Positions 49,501 to 60,884 of a stretch of 64,000 nt of DNA are shown here, piece by piece. This DNA comes from Ampullaceana balthica (lineage: Eukaryota > Mollusca > Gastropoda > Lymnaeidae): NCBI GenBank assembly GCA_944989445.1, contig CALYLW010000037.1, positions 1,898,501-1,962,500 of the forward strand, given 5' to 3'. Made by a program: the position numbers and the translations under genes. The stretch's first letter is position 1, and every line of letters begins with the position of its first letter. The notes under the pieces were generated by a model, which searched no databases, was not told where the DNA came from, and saw only the letters and a program-made list of their open reading frames with translations.

Positions 49501-49610
49501 TTTTTAAAAATTAAGTCTGAAAAAAATTCCATATGTTTTTCCTAAAGAAATTTGATTCTCTAGAGATCTCTCCTCCACCTCAAATGGCTTGAATAGTTGA
49601 AATACCTACA

Positions 49611-49764
49611 CAGAAGCGTAACTGGGTTTTCCGCGTCCTTAGCTAATTTATTTTTGGCGCCCTTGACAATTATAATCCAAAAGGAAGGAAAATACTAAAT
49701 TTGAATAAATTGATGGATGCGCCCTTGGCAACTGTCCCGATGCCAAGTCTTTGTTACGCCTCTG
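49611..49764. mobile_element. Short hAT-like MITE
   Basis: 154 bp between inverted ends CAGAAGCGTAAC and GTTACGCCTCTG, resembling the ends of the 30324 and 41292 elements. The flanks share only TACCT, because the LINE tail begins directly at the right border. Confidence 0.5.
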
Positions 49765-51092
49765 TACCTTATCTTATCTTATCTGTTTACAGACGCTCCT
49801 TCTATACAGAAGATTATTGCGTCCTACGCTTATCTATGGTTTGTGTTTAGTCCTGCATTTTTATTAGAGATTTAAATGTTGATAAAGTGTTGGTTTTCCT
49901 GGATTCTTCAGGCAACCCATTCCACGCCCGAATTCCGGACGGGAAGAAGGAAAACTTGTATGTGTTTGTTCTTGCATACGGAATAAGAAAGGTGTTTTTA
50001 TCCTTATGTCTATCTGAGGGTTGTATTAAGTTATCTTTGTGTTGTATTTCTAAATTAGAATTAATTGCTTTATGTATGATTACTACTTTGCTCTTGGTTC
50101 TTCTATCCTCTAGTGTTTCAAGGTTTAATGATTTAACTAATGGTGTTACTCTTGTCAGTTTCGAATATTCTCCAGTAATGAATCTGGCAGCTCTTTTTTG
50201 AATTTGTTCTAGTTTATCAATGTTTTCTTTGGTGGATAGGTCCCATACAGAAGATGCATATTCTAGTGCAGGTCTCACCAAAGTGAGGTAGCATTTTAGT
50301 TTTATATCTCTATTACATTTGTTAAAGTTCCTTTTTATAAAGCCTAAGGTTTTGTTTGATTTTTTAATAACTTCATTGACATGGGGATTCCATGATAGTT
50401 TCTCATTTATTAAGACTCCTAAGTATTTTGCATCTTTAGTTTGGGTCAGTTCTTTTCCATGAATGTAATATTTTGAATTTATTTGTTTCTTTTTCTTTGT
50501 TACTCTTAACAGTTGACACTTTTCTGGATGGAAAGACATACTCCAGTTAGTTTCCCATTTTATCAATTCATCTAAGTCTTTTTGTAAAATTTTGCTATCT
50601 TGTTCTGATTTAATTGTTCTATAGATTATACAATCATCAGCGAATAGCCTAACTTTTGTACCTGTTGAGATGTTGTTGGGTAAATCATTTATATAAATTA
50701 AAAAGAGTAAGGGACCTAGCACAGTTCCTTGTGGAACTCCTGAGTTAACCTTTATTGGTGCAGATTTAGATCCATTAATTATTACAGTTTGCTCCCTGCC
50801 CAAAAGGAAGTCTTGGATCCAGTGATGTAAGGAACCTGAGATTCCAAAGTAGTTAAGTTTTTTAAGTAAACTAAGGTGGTGAACTTTGTCAAATGCTTTT
50901 GAGAAGTCTAGTAATATTGTATCTATTTGATCATTTTTGTCCAAGCCTTTTGATAGTTCATCTATTAAACCTATTAATTGTGTTTCACATGATCTGTTTT
51001 TTCTAAAGCCGTGTTGATGTGGGCATAGGGCATTATATTTGTCAAGGTGGTTAACTATTCTACTATATATTATGTGTTCTACCCATGGTCTT
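49765..51092 (-). mobile_element. 5'-truncated jockey/CR1-like LINE
   Basis: The 3' part of a non-LTR retrotransposon on the minus strand. The RT frame is open from about 51089 (VEHIIYSRIVNHL, HQHGFRKNRSCETQL) through 50944 to the stop at 49847; the 3' tail is (ATAAG)n-like (plus 'cttatcttatctg'). The endonuclease and early RT are missing. A shorter copy of the same family lies at 26897. Confidence 0.85.
49847..51089 (-). pseudogene. LINE reverse transcriptase, C-terminal part
   Basis: Contains RT motif A (LLDFSKAFDKVHH), motif B (NSGVPQGTVLGPLLFLIYIND), the catalytic motif C as FADD (RLFADDCIIY), and the later LGVLINEKLSWNPHV and LTLVRPALEYASSVWD blocks of jockey/CR1 elements. No internal stop is seen in the surviving 410 or so residues, but it lacks the N-terminal half including the endonuclease. 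Confidence 0.88.
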
Positions 51093-52139
51093 TAACTGTG
51101 CCTGCTCAAAAATATCCACACGTTAATTAAAAACAAAACAAAAGCACACACTATTTTACACACACCTACATAAATGTAAGAAAGAAAAGATTCCTATAGT
51201 TATCTTGATTACTTTGTTGTGTGTAAATGATGACAAGATTGTACACGAAGTTCCCGCCGGTTGATTAAGAAATCTTATTGACATGATACATTGGGGGGGG
51301 GGATATCTCTAAAAACAGTTACTATCTAATGGGTTTGTTAAAAGTTAATGCAAAGAAAATTCTAAAATAACATGCATTTTTGTAAACGCATATTTAATTA
51401 TAAATGTAAGTACTGACATTCAAGATGGAAACTAATTCGATGGCATCAGCCATCACTTTCTGCCTATTTTGTTTTGTTTTTAAGTATTAAAGTTCAAGTT
51501 TTTTAAATCACTTTGTATATTATTGTCTATAATTTTCCTCATTTCACACTTATCCTGAGACACAAGCACCAATGAGCAACCGGTGTTGAACGTTATTACG
51601 CCAAGCTAAAAGAGCGGAAATAAATCAACCTTACATGCACATTTTCAATGTCTCTTTAAAAAAAAACACATATTTATCTGTCCAGCGCCTTGGTCATCAT
51701 GGCGCACGTACACTGGCGAATGGTAGATCAAATTTAGTTCTATGAAATAGGGCCACTGGCACATTCAAACCATTGCTGCTACCGCCCGAAGCAATGTTGA
51801 GACTCCAATGGCAATGGATATCGCGTTCTTCCGTCTCAGGCACTGTAAACGCGCTTCATCTAAGTGTTATTTTTACAATTAAATTTAAAACGTTTGGCAT
51901 CTTAGTAAGTTGCGATTATTTTCAGATTGAACTGTTTTATCCCCTTATATTTTTCTTACTTTTTTAATTTAAAAAAATCCAGCTAATAATATGTATAATT
52001 TATTTGCGCGTGTATGTTAATAATCTAATGTTAATTATATCATATTTATTATTTATTTAATTGAGAAATGCAAGTAAAACAATTTTAAATAATTTGTTTT
52101 GATTTGAGATAAATAAGAGGAAAAACAAAGACAACTTTT

Positions 52140-55100
52140 GGCTGTTTTTGTTGTTGTTGTTGAGCCTTCTCGTCCATGAGGGGCATCTACCGATCATCGT
52201 CGGCGTCTGCGATTCCTCCAAGGGTATAGGCCACCTACGAGAGACCTCCAGGCATCTCTATCCTGGGCCAGCTTCTCCAGGATCTTCCATTCATGGCCAA
52301 TTCTCTTGATGTCTGCCTCCAATTCTCGGCGCCAAGTGTTTCTTGGACGGCCTCTTTTCCGCTTACCCTGTGGGTTCCATTTCAGGACTTGCTTTGTTGT
52401 GTTAGGAGCAGGTTTCCTTAGTGTATGACCAATCCACCTCCACCGCTTCTGGAGAATCTCTTCCTCAATGGGCTTCTGTTTTGTCCGCTGCCACAGTTCC
52501 TGGTTGCTGATTTTGTCTGGCCAGTGAATTCTGAGAATCCTTCTTAAACAGTTGTTGATGAAGGACTGGATTCTGGTCAAGTTTACGGCCGTTGTTCTCC
52601 ATGTCTCGGCTCCATATAGCAGCACAGGTTTTACCATAGCGTTAAAAATCCTTACTTTTAAATTGCTGCCTAAGTTGTTAGAGACCCAAACATTCTTGAG
52701 TTGCTGGAAGGCTGCTCTTGCTTTTCCGATCCTTATTTTGACGTCCGCATCTGTACCACCTTGCTTATCTACCACGCTGCCAAGGTAAACAAAACTGTCC
52801 ACCTCCTCAAGGGCTTCTCCTTCAAGCATAATGGGTGATGTACTGGTGGCATTAACCTTGAGGATTTTACTCTTCCCTTTGTGAATGTTGAGACCCATGC
52901 TAGCAGAAGTGGCTGCGACAATGTTTGTTTTCTCCTGCATCTGTTGTTGGGTATGTGCAAGAAGGGCAAGATCATCAGCAAAGTCAAGATCATCCAGTTG
53001 ATCCCACAAGGTCCATTGGATGCCATTCCTTTTCTGCTGTGTAGATGTTTTCATCACCCAGTCAATGGCTAACAGGAAGAGGAATGGTGACAGCAAGCAA
53101 CCTTGTCTCACACCAGTCTTCACCTGAAACGCATCTGTCACCTGATGGCCATGGATAACTCGGCAGTTTATCCCTTCGTACATGTTTCTGATTATATCCG
53201 TAATCTTCTGTGGCACCCCGTAATGCCTTAGCAATCTCCACAAGGTTTGCCTGTCAACACTGTCGAAGGCTTTTTCATAGTCAACAAAGTTGACATAGAG
53301 CGGTGAGTTCCACTCTAGTGACTGCTCTAGAATGATGCGCAGTGTCGCTATCTGGTCCGTGCAGGATCTGTTGGTGCGAAAGCCAGCTTGTTCGTCCCGC
53401 AACAGAGGGTCTACAGCGTTTTTCATCCTGTTAAGTAGTACACGGTTGAAAACCTTTCCTGGGATGGACAGCAGGGTGATCCCTCTGTAGTTCGAGCAGG
53501 AGCTTAAGTCTCCCTTCTTTGGGATCTTGATAAGGTATCCCTCTTTCCAATCGGAAGGAACTTGCTCCTCTTCCCATATCTTCATAAACAGAGGGTGCAG
53601 CATTTCCACACTGGTTTCCAAGTCCGCCTTCAGTGCCTCTGCTGGGATGCCATCGGGTCCCGCAGCTTTTCCATTTCTGAGTTGTTTAATGGCCCTGCTA
53701 ATCTCTTCTTTGGTGGGACTATTACAGTCAATTAGTAGGTCATTATCGGCTGGTTGAATATCTGGTGGATTCCTTGGCTCAGGCCTGTTTAGGAGCTCTT
53801 CAAAGTGCTCCTTCCATCTCCCTCTCTGTTGCTCCTCACTTGGTATGGTGTTTCCCATTTTGTCCTTTACTGGTCTCTCTACCTTGCTAAATTTCCCTGA
53901 CAGCGTCTTAATGGTATCAAACAGTTCCCTCATGTTCCCCTGGTGAGCTGCATCCTCTGCTTCTTTAGCAAGTTTATCAACAAATTCCTTCTTGGCCCTC
54001 TTGATGCTTTTCTTAACTTCCTTATTTGCATCTGCATACTCCTTCTGGGCCTTGTTTTTCTGTGCTCGGGTGCGGCTGTTATTCACTTCTGCTTTCTTTC
54101 TTTTCCTTTCTTCTATTTTACTCAGCGTACCTGCTGTCATCCATTCTTTGTGTGCCAGTTTCCTGTTTCCTAGCACTTCTTGGCATGTTGACTGTACTGT
54201 TTCTTTCATGCTTTGCCATTTCCCTTCGGTGGTTTCATCTTCCAGTATTTCTTGTAGGACTTGGAACTTATTGAATAGTGAGATTTTGAATTCTTCCTTT
54301 TTGGCTTGGTCCTTCAGGAGGGAGGTATTATACCGAGTCCTGTATGCTGTTTGCTTGGTATAATGTCTCTTTAGTTTTAATTTCATCCTGGCCACAAGAA
54401 GATGGTGATCTGAGGCAACATCAGCTCCCCTCTTAACACGTACGTCTTGGAGAGATCGCCTGAATTTTTTAGAAATACATACATGGTCTATTTGGTTCAT
54501 CGTTCTCATGTCCGGTGAGACCCATGTAGCTTTGTGAATCCTCTTGTGCTGGAAAATACTCCCCCCTATGACCAGGTCTGCTGCGGCACATAGGTCAGCA
54601 AACCTCTCACCATTGTCGTTCATCTCGCCTATCCCTTGCTGTCCCATAACCTCTTCGTACCCTGTGTTGCTATTGCCGATCTTGGCATTAAAGTCTCCCA
54701 TGAGGACGACGATGTTCCTCCGTGGGCGACCCTGGACTATGGTCATTACTCTATTGTAGAATTCTTCTTTGTCTCCTTCATCACTTTCATTAGTTGGTGC
54801 GTAGCATTGTATAACATCTAGGTTGATGCTACGTTTCTTTGTTCGAAAGGTTGCTAAAAGAATTCTAGGTCCATGGGCCTCCCATCCAATGAGTGCTCCT
54901 TGCGCTGCCCTTGATAGCATCATAGCAACACCCAGGGTATGTGGGGCATCGTCTTCTTCGTGTCCCGAAAATAACACCATCTCTCCTGAGATTAATCTCT
55001 TCTGTCCCCATCCAGTCCATCTTGCTTCACTAATTCCGAGAATGGTGAGCTTATAGTTCCTCATCTCAGCGGCTATTTGTGCAGCTTTACCAGCCTCGTA

Positions 55101-55560
55101 CATGGTGCGGACATTCCAAGCTCCAATGACGGTGGTAGTCCTGGTAGAAATGATGGTTGTCGGCCTAATAGCTTCCAGGTTTTGGCTTTCACTATTAGGC
55201 GTCATATTTTCCTCCTCAAGGAATCCATCCTCTCCCAGGACTGAAATGTCTTTTGTTACTCTTTTCGGTGTTTTTGTAACTATGATTTTTTACATGGCAG
55301 GGTTGTTGGCCTTGCGCACAACCACTTGGGGGGTCGCCCCTCACAGCTCAATGGGTAGCTGCCTTTGTTCGGGTTAGGTCCCTAGCCTTTGTGGATCCCT
55401 CCACTTCCTACAAGGCAGTAGGGCTGATTTTGGTCCACCCCGGGTATTTTATTTCCCCGGTACCCTCCATATCTGGTGGGCTTTCCCCTATCCGCCGGCT
55501 GGGGAGGCGCTCGATAGAAGATCAGCATCTCCCACGAGTGGCTGTTTTTAGTTCTTATAT
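52140..55560 (-). mobile_element. Near full-length RTE-like LINE
   Basis: A minus-strand non-LTR retrotransposon: a 5' region of about 350 nt (55206-55560), one intact ORF, and a short 3' end with a (CAA)n-type tail (plus 'ttgttgttgttgttgag' at 52147-52163). The single endonuclease-RT ORF without an RNase H domain fits the RTE group. The 5' boundary is approximate; no target duplication was found. Confidence 0.8.
52194..55205 (-). CDS. Intact endonuclease-reverse transcriptase of an RTE-like LINE
   Basis: 1003 residues without a stop. N-terminal APE-type endonuclease, residues about 25-275: GAWNVRTM, GISEARWTGWG (catalytic Glu60), LMGDFNAKIG (Asp171), NQIDHV, and SDHHLL (His267/268). Reverse transcriptase, about 500-770: KAAGPDGIPAE, PKKGDLSSCSNYRGITLLS, motif A NFVDYEKAFDSVD (Asp642), GVRQGCLLSP, motif C FADD at 742-745. 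After it come YLGSVVDKQGG, LLYGAETWR, HTLRKP and a Lys/Arg-rich end. The first ATG after an in-frame stop is taken as start. All catalytic residues are present, so the copy may still be active or very young. Confidence 0.92.
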   Translation of the reverse strand: MTPNSESQNLEAIRPTTIISTRTTTVIGAWNVRTMYEAGKAAQIAAEMRNYKLTILGISEARWTGWGQKRLISGEMVLFSGHEEDDAPHTLGVAMMLSRAAQGALIGWEAHGPRILLATFRTKKRSINLDVIQCYAPTNESDEGDKEEFYNRVMTIVQGRPRRNIVVLMGDFNAKIGNSNTGYEEVMGQQGIGEMNDNGERFADLCAAADLVIGGSIFQHKRIHKATWVSPDMRTMNQIDHVCISKKFRRSLQDVRVKRGADVASDHHLLVARMKLKLKRHYTKQTAYRTRYNTSLLKDQAKKEEFKISLFNKFQVLQEILEDETTEGKWQSMKETVQSTCQEVLGNRKLAHKEWMTAGTLSKIEERKRKKAEVNNSRTRAQKNKAQKEYADANKEVKKSIKRAKKEFVDKLAKEAEDAAHQGNMRELFDTIKTLSGKFSKVERPVKDKMGNTIPSEEQQRGRWKEHFEELLNRPEPRNPPDIQPADNDLLIDCNSPTKEEISRAIKQLRNGKAAGPDGIPAEALKADLETSVEMLHPLFMKIWEEEQVPSDWKEGYLIKIPKKGDLSSCSNYRGITLLSIPGKVFNRVLLNRMKNAVDPLLRDEQAGFRTNRSCTDQIATLRIILEQSLEWNSPLYVNFVDYEKAFDSVDRQTLWRLLRHYGVPQKITDIIRNMYEGINCRVIHGHQVTDAFQVKTGVRQGCLLSPFLFLLAIDWVMKTSTQQKRNGIQWTLWDQLDDLDFADDLALLAHTQQQMQEKTNIVAATSASMGLNIHKGKSKILKVNATSTSPIMLEGEALEEVDSFVYLGSVVDKQGGTDADVKIRIGKARAAFQQLKNVWVSNNLGSNLKVRIFNAMVKPVLLYGAETWRTTAVNLTRIQSFINNCLRRILRIHWPDKISNQELWQRTKQKPIEEEILQKRWRWIGHTLRKPAPNTTKQVLKWNPQGKRKRGRPRNTWRRELEADIKRIGHEWKILEKLAQDRDAWRSLVGGLYPWRNRRRRR

Positions 55561-55604
55561 TTAAGTGAACTTATAGCTAATTTCAGGTTGGGACAATACA
55601 TTTA

Positions 55605-57178
55605 GGGGCAATCCATATATTACGTACGCAAGGAGGGGGGTCTTAAATTTACGGCATTTTGCGTATGCATGCGTACGGGGGGGGGAGGGGGTCTCGACTG
55701 AAAGTGTACGTACGCACAACAAATTTAATTTGCATACTACTATTACTACTAAGCATAGTAACGTAAACCGCTCTGGCTGCAAATGGCATTCGACACCGAC
55801 CGAGTCAAGACTGATATGCAATATAATGTTTTATAATTTATTGCAAACGAAAATTTTAACTTTTAATTACTTGGAAGTAATTAACATTTGATTCAGACCA
55901 AACGTTTACACATCATTAAAACATATCCGTCGGATTTATATTTCAATTTCTTGAATTTAGATGTAGTTTCTCTTTCGTCCACCGGTGCCTTAGCCGTTAT
56001 AAACATACAATGGGACGGCGATTTCACGCACCTGTGGGAAAAGGGGTGGGGTGTCTACATATTTGTGAAGTGGGGGGGGGATGTTATAGAAATGTGATGT
56101 CACCATCAAAACGAGCAACTTTAAATAAAACTTCCACTTAAATATTTGATTTGTTACGTGGTGTTTTACATGACTTCACGCGTGTTACGATATTAGAATG
56201 CAGGCCAACACTAAATAAATACTTAAATGTCAAAAAAGTTATTTAAAATGCTCTTTTTCAAATAAAATACAGCTATTACGGGGGGGGGGCCGCAAAGCTT
56301 TATGACGTCATATTCGAGGGGTTGGTCTAAGTTTTTGTGACGAGGGGGGAGGGGGAAAGAAAAATCTGCCAAAATTGCGTGACGTCATTTATGGACGGCC
56401 CCGAGGCTCGGGGCCGTCCGTAAATGACTTACGCACCTAGAGGGGGGAGGGGGTCGACCATTTGTGACGAAAGGGAGAGGCAATACAAGAAATGTCACGT
56501 CACATCAAAACGCGTAACTTAAAATAAAGTTGTTCTGAAAAATTTGTTTGTTAACAATTTATTTAATGACGTTTTACATGGCCTTCACGCGTGTTACGAT
56601 TTTAAAGTGCAGCCTTACACTTACACTAAATACATACTTAAACTTAAATGACAAAAAATTAATTTGAAACATGCTAACTTTCACATTAAAAAATGTTGTT
56701 TTTTAGGGGGGGGGGTAAGGTGCATTTTTGCGATGTAATATTGGAAAAGAGGGGGGGGAGTCTAACTTTTAGTGACGACGCGTGACGTGGGGGGTGGATT
56801 AAAATCGGTCATAATCGCGGGACGTCATTAATGGACGGCCCCAAAGCTTTGACGAAAAAAACCACATTTTCAAATATTTTTAGTGCGCATTTTGATGTGA
56901 CGTCAATTTCTTAAACACCCCCATCCCCCTCGTCAAAAATGCGTGACCCCCTCCCCCACCCCTTTTTTAGGCGTGTGACGTCATTTATGGACGGCTTCAA
57001 AGAGTAAAACCAATTACTTCTGACTCCGGCTTAAAATTTATTATTTTTTCAAAAAGGGGGGGGGGCGAATTTGTACGTACGCATGGGGGGGGGTCCCGAA
57101 AATGTACGAGATGCAATGGGGGGGGGGAGGGGGTACAAAAATGCGAATTTTGTGCGTACGTAATATATGGATGGCCCC
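55605..57178. mobile_element. Nested G-rich Harbinger-like MITEs
   Basis: The outer ends are inverted: GGGGCAATCCATATATTACG at 55605 and the complement of CGTAATATATGGATGGCCCC at 57159-57178, each flanked by TTA (55602-55604, 57179-57181), as for PIF/Harbinger elements. Inside are two tandem-like copies of a related MITE ending in GGACGGCCCC/GGGGCCGTCC (about 55990-56403 and 56411-56854) with shared 'cacgcgtgttacga' and 'gacgtcat' blocks, plus further ends near 56990. Many runs of 7-10 G occur. No transposase. Confidence 0.7.
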
Positions 57179-57667
57179 TTATATGCATTTTGAATTTTAT
57201 TATTATTTATTATTGTTTTACCATTTTGGTGGTTTAGGTGATTGCGATATTTCCGGTGTGAGGATATTTCATTGGTCGCAAGGGCTTCTCAGCAGGAGTA
57301 TCAAGAACTAGCTTTTGGAGGGCAAGAGGCAAGAGACAAAAATGACGTGCATTGTTTGTCGTCTCAAGTGATCTCTTTGGAAGTTACATGCGTTCTTGTT
57401 ATGAACCGGAATAGCCTGTCATTGCCTCATCGTTGTCTAGGGTAGAAAGGGTCGCACTTCACTTTTATGCTGGAGTTGTGGATAAGCCATGCTTATATTT
57501 GACAACTGGATTACATACTTTTCCAAAACCCCAAAATATCACAGAACTGAGACTTAAAATTCAATATTTTGACGAGATAATTAATTAGACACCAATATTT
57601 TTATAGATTGAGCAAGTGTGTTGGATACTTAAATATTTAACTTTCAATTTATTTCCAGTAATACGGG

Positions 57668-58690
57668 ATGGCTCAAGGAGAGACCCGTTACAGCATAGCG
57701 AATAACACCAATAGCCTAGACGAACCTATTTACTTGCCCATCACCAACTACTGGCAGAAGAAACATAGCAGGATTCTAGGACTGACCTTCGTCCGCTACC
57801 TGAACATCAAGACTCCCTCTTGCCGGATTCACCTGAGAAACTACGTCCCAGCCAGCATCCATCCTACCTACGGGGACGGCAACTGTTTATTCCGCTGCTT
57901 CTCACTGGCCATCACCGGGTCGGTCGCCTTCCACGAGACACTGCGGAAGACCATCGCCGATCACATCACGCGAAACGGCAGAGCGCTCTCAGTCCTGTTC
58001 CCCGAGTGCTTCCAAAACAACCCCAGCAACTACCTGAGCCATACGCGGATGACCCAGAGGGGGACGTGGGGCTCCGACGTGGAGATCATGGCGGCCGCCC
58101 ATCTTCTGAGGACCAAGATTTTCGTCTACACCATCCACGGCGACGCTTGGCAGTGGGTGGAGCACAACCTCGACCTGACGTCACCGGCGACCAGGATTCA
58201 CCGACAGTCGATCTACTTGATGCACACCTCGCTCGTCCACTACGATCTGGTAAAGGGGGTCAAGCTCAAGCAGCAGGTCACATGGGACAGGGCCCCGAAT
58301 CCTGGGAAAGATCAATATTTCTGCAGGGCAGGAACGGGCGGGCGATCACATGACACTTACGACAGGCGCTTTAAATGTAATATAACAAATTCTGCATCCA
58401 GAAACAGGGCTTATTATAGATCTTGCAGATACAAACCACGCTCGTGGGAAGGAGAAAACCCCATTATAAAGCGCTCCACAATGCATAAAAACTATTGTAG
58501 ATCTTGCAGATACAAGCCACGCTCGTGGGAAGGAGAAAACCCCGTTATAAAGCGCTCCACAATGCATAAAAACTATTGTGCTCGGAAAGCGAGGAATCGG
58601 AGTCGGAGCAAATTCGTAGCAAGAAATGATCGAATTAGAAAATTGAAATTGAAACCATTACGGAAGTCTTTGAAAAGGAAGCTCGTTTAA
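57668..58690 (+). CDS. OTU-domain cysteine protease with tandem 27-residue repeat
   Basis: 340 residues. The ovarian-tumour (OTU) deubiquitinase-type protease domain spans about 55-200: nucleophile loop YGDGNCLFRCFS (Asp70, Cys73), TWGSDVEIMAAAHLL, and the catalytic His191 in VHYDLV. Residues 251-277 and 278-304 are near-identical copies (RSCRYKPRSWEGENP, IKRSTMHKNYC), then a strongly basic tail. The ATG is preceded in frame by TAA at 57659 right after a splice-acceptor-like 'tttatttccag', so a noncoding first exon upstream is likely. AATAAA occurs at 58797. The OTU part is much richer in GC than its surroundings. Similar OTU proteins are multi-copy in invertebrates and OTU domains also occur in some Helitron proteins; substrate unknown. 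Confidence 0.85.
   Translation: MAQGETRYSIANNTNSLDEPIYLPITNYWQKKHSRILGLTFVRYLNIKTPSCRIHLRNYVPASIHPTYGDGNCLFRCFSLAITGSVAFHETLRKTIADHITRNGRALSVLFPECFQNNPSNYLSHTRMTQRGTWGSDVEIMAAAHLLRTKIFVYTIHGDAWQWVEHNLDLTSPATRIHRQSIYLMHTSLVHYDLVKGVKLKQQVTWDRAPNPGKDQYFCRAGTGGRSHDTYDRRFKCNITNSASRNRAYYRSCRYKPRSWEGENPIIKRSTMHKNYCRSCRYKPRSWEGENPVIKRSTMHKNYCARKARNRSRSKFVARNDRIRKLKLKPLRKSLKRKLV
58418..58579 (+). repeat. 81-bp in-frame tandem duplication inside the OTU gene
   Basis: Two consecutive 81-bp units beginning 'agatcttgcagatacaa' at 58418 and 58499 differ at only a few bases, coding the paired 27-residue repeat. The length keeps the reading frame. Its near identity indicates a recent duplication. Confidence 0.9.
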
Positions 58691-58796
58691 TCTTGACAAA
58701 CTATACATTAATATATACTGTATGAAGAAAGAGACTCATGGTCATAACAAAATGCATTTGTCATCAGATCGATCTTAATTATTAATGACTTCCACT

Positions 58797-58802
58797 AATA
58801 AA
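58797..58802 (+). terminator. Putative poly(A) signal of the OTU gene
   Basis: AATAAA about 107 nt after the stop at 58690, followed by an A-run and, further on, T-rich sequence. A plausible but unproven 3' end. Confidence 0.45.
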
Positions 58803-60835
58803 AAAAAACAACTGCATATTACTGTCCGAAAATGACAGCCTTCCGTAGAAAAGAAAAGCAATGCCGCTCAAGGCTGGTCACTTCTTCGTTCCTAAGCTGC
58901 GGCCGCACGTCATTAAAAATGAACCTCAAATATAAACAGATGTACAGAACTGTTTATGTATTCATAGTTCCAATATTTATAAAATGATCAAACTGTTTAG
59001 ATTTTAATAGATACATAGTGCCCCATCGTTATTGTTAAGTATCGATATCTGGAACTTTATTGACCCAGAGATGTGAAAGTAGAAAAAGACAATGAAGGGT
59101 TTGGGGAAAAGGGTGATACCTTTTTTAAATCAATGAGTCCCTGTTTAATTTTTGTTGTTGAAATAAATCTAAATACACTGTTCATCCTACAAATCAAGTT
59201 GCTCTATCAGATATTGAGTCAAACATAAAACTTTGTCCAACATATTACTATTAGTATTAGGCTCAACGCTTTGTTATTGTGTATATAGGTAAATCTTGAA
59301 GTTAATATGCAGTTTACAAAAATTACAAAACTTATGATCTATTCATATTCGAGGTAAAAGAGTGTTGAAAAATGCCATATTGATTTTTTTTTAAATAAAA
59401 GTTTTGGCATATTTATATTACTTGGTATAAATAAATACTTGTTCAATTTATTTTCAAGTATAAATATTTTTATTAAAAAAATTAAAAACAACATTAAACA
59501 AAACTTTAACATTTTTGTACATGTTGCCTAAACAATATTAAACCATTTTTCCCCTCCTATACATATTGTAATTTTAATGTCCCCGAAAATCTGGAAGGCT
59601 CCAGATGCGTCGTAAGAAAGAAAAAGAAAAGGTTGAGGAGCATTGAACAACAGAAAGTCATTTTTCTAGGCTTCCAATTCTCATTTTACTTTTTCCATGT
59701 TTAATTTAACTTTCGTGGAGGAAAAATAATAATAATCCGCAAAAACCGCATTTGTCCCGTGTGTGTTTCAGTGCGTGTGTGTGCAGTGTGCGTGCGCAGT
59801 GACCAGATGGAACGTGGCCCAACGTAGTTCGAAGCAGAAGCGTAGCGAAATGGGGGCGGCGGTGTGGCGTACATGTACCCAGGCGCTGATGTACGGGTGC
59901 GCCAAAATGAGTCTTTCGATGTTAGCCTACATTTTTATAAGTGAATAAGGGTGAAAATTGGGAGGGGGGAGCGCCAACTTTATAACTTGACTCCGGTCTC
60001 TAGATCCATGTGCACATTTTGGGGAACCACTGGCCTTGCGAAACAGGAAAACTTTAAATTATGACTTTTTAAAAACTGAGGGATATATTATTTTTAAAAA
60101 TGGTTTGGTTTGAGAGCATTGTACGTACGAATTGTGTGATGGGGGAAGGAGGATTAAAAACTATATAACTATTTTTTTTAACGTGCGTGTAAACATCGGG
60201 TGGATAAATCGTACTATTGAATTTTTTCTCGAGTTTATATTTAATAAATGGATGGCTCACATATCTCATCACATCTTAACTGAGCAGAGATGACAAAATA
60301 ATTTTTATAAATTCACAATTCAGTCAAGTTATCTGTACAAAAGTTATTTCTGCAGGCTAATAATTAAAACCAGGCTCATTTGAGAATCTCTCGTGACAAT
60401 TTAATGTAGGTTATCTTTATGGCCTTCAAAATGTTATCTTCTGTTTGCATATTTGCACCACAGACATTCTATCTTCGCAAAGTGCATTTTTATAAATGAT
60501 AAATAATTTTACTTTTTAAAAAAAAGTGAAATATTTGTATAATTGAAATAAGTAACAATATTTGCTTTTTATCCAAACGATTCTTATGAATCTAGATAAG
60601 CCCTCACTCTACGCGGGCAAATTTGGTTAAAAATAAATATTAAATATAAAGATCATCTTCCATATCCACAACTTCCATATCAAAGAGGACGAAGTCAGTG
60701 ATAAAAATATGTGAACTGTAAGAGAAAAATATTGCAGTTGTACCTCGGGTTATAAACGCCTCAGGTCACGAACAAATTTGGGTTACGAATGTATTTTGTG
60801 TGTGTCTTATGTAACGAATAGTACCTGGGGTTACA

Positions 60836-60884
<49 letters not shown>

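Noticed and set aside
53943..54363. Hydrophobic plus-strand frames that look like membrane proteins
   Set aside because: Antisense of the LINE ORF; Lys/Glu codons read in reverse give Phe/Leu-rich frames.
57820..58353. 177-residue frame in the +2 frame of the OTU gene
   Set aside because: A shadow of the OTU coding region; Pro/Arg-rich composition and no domain.
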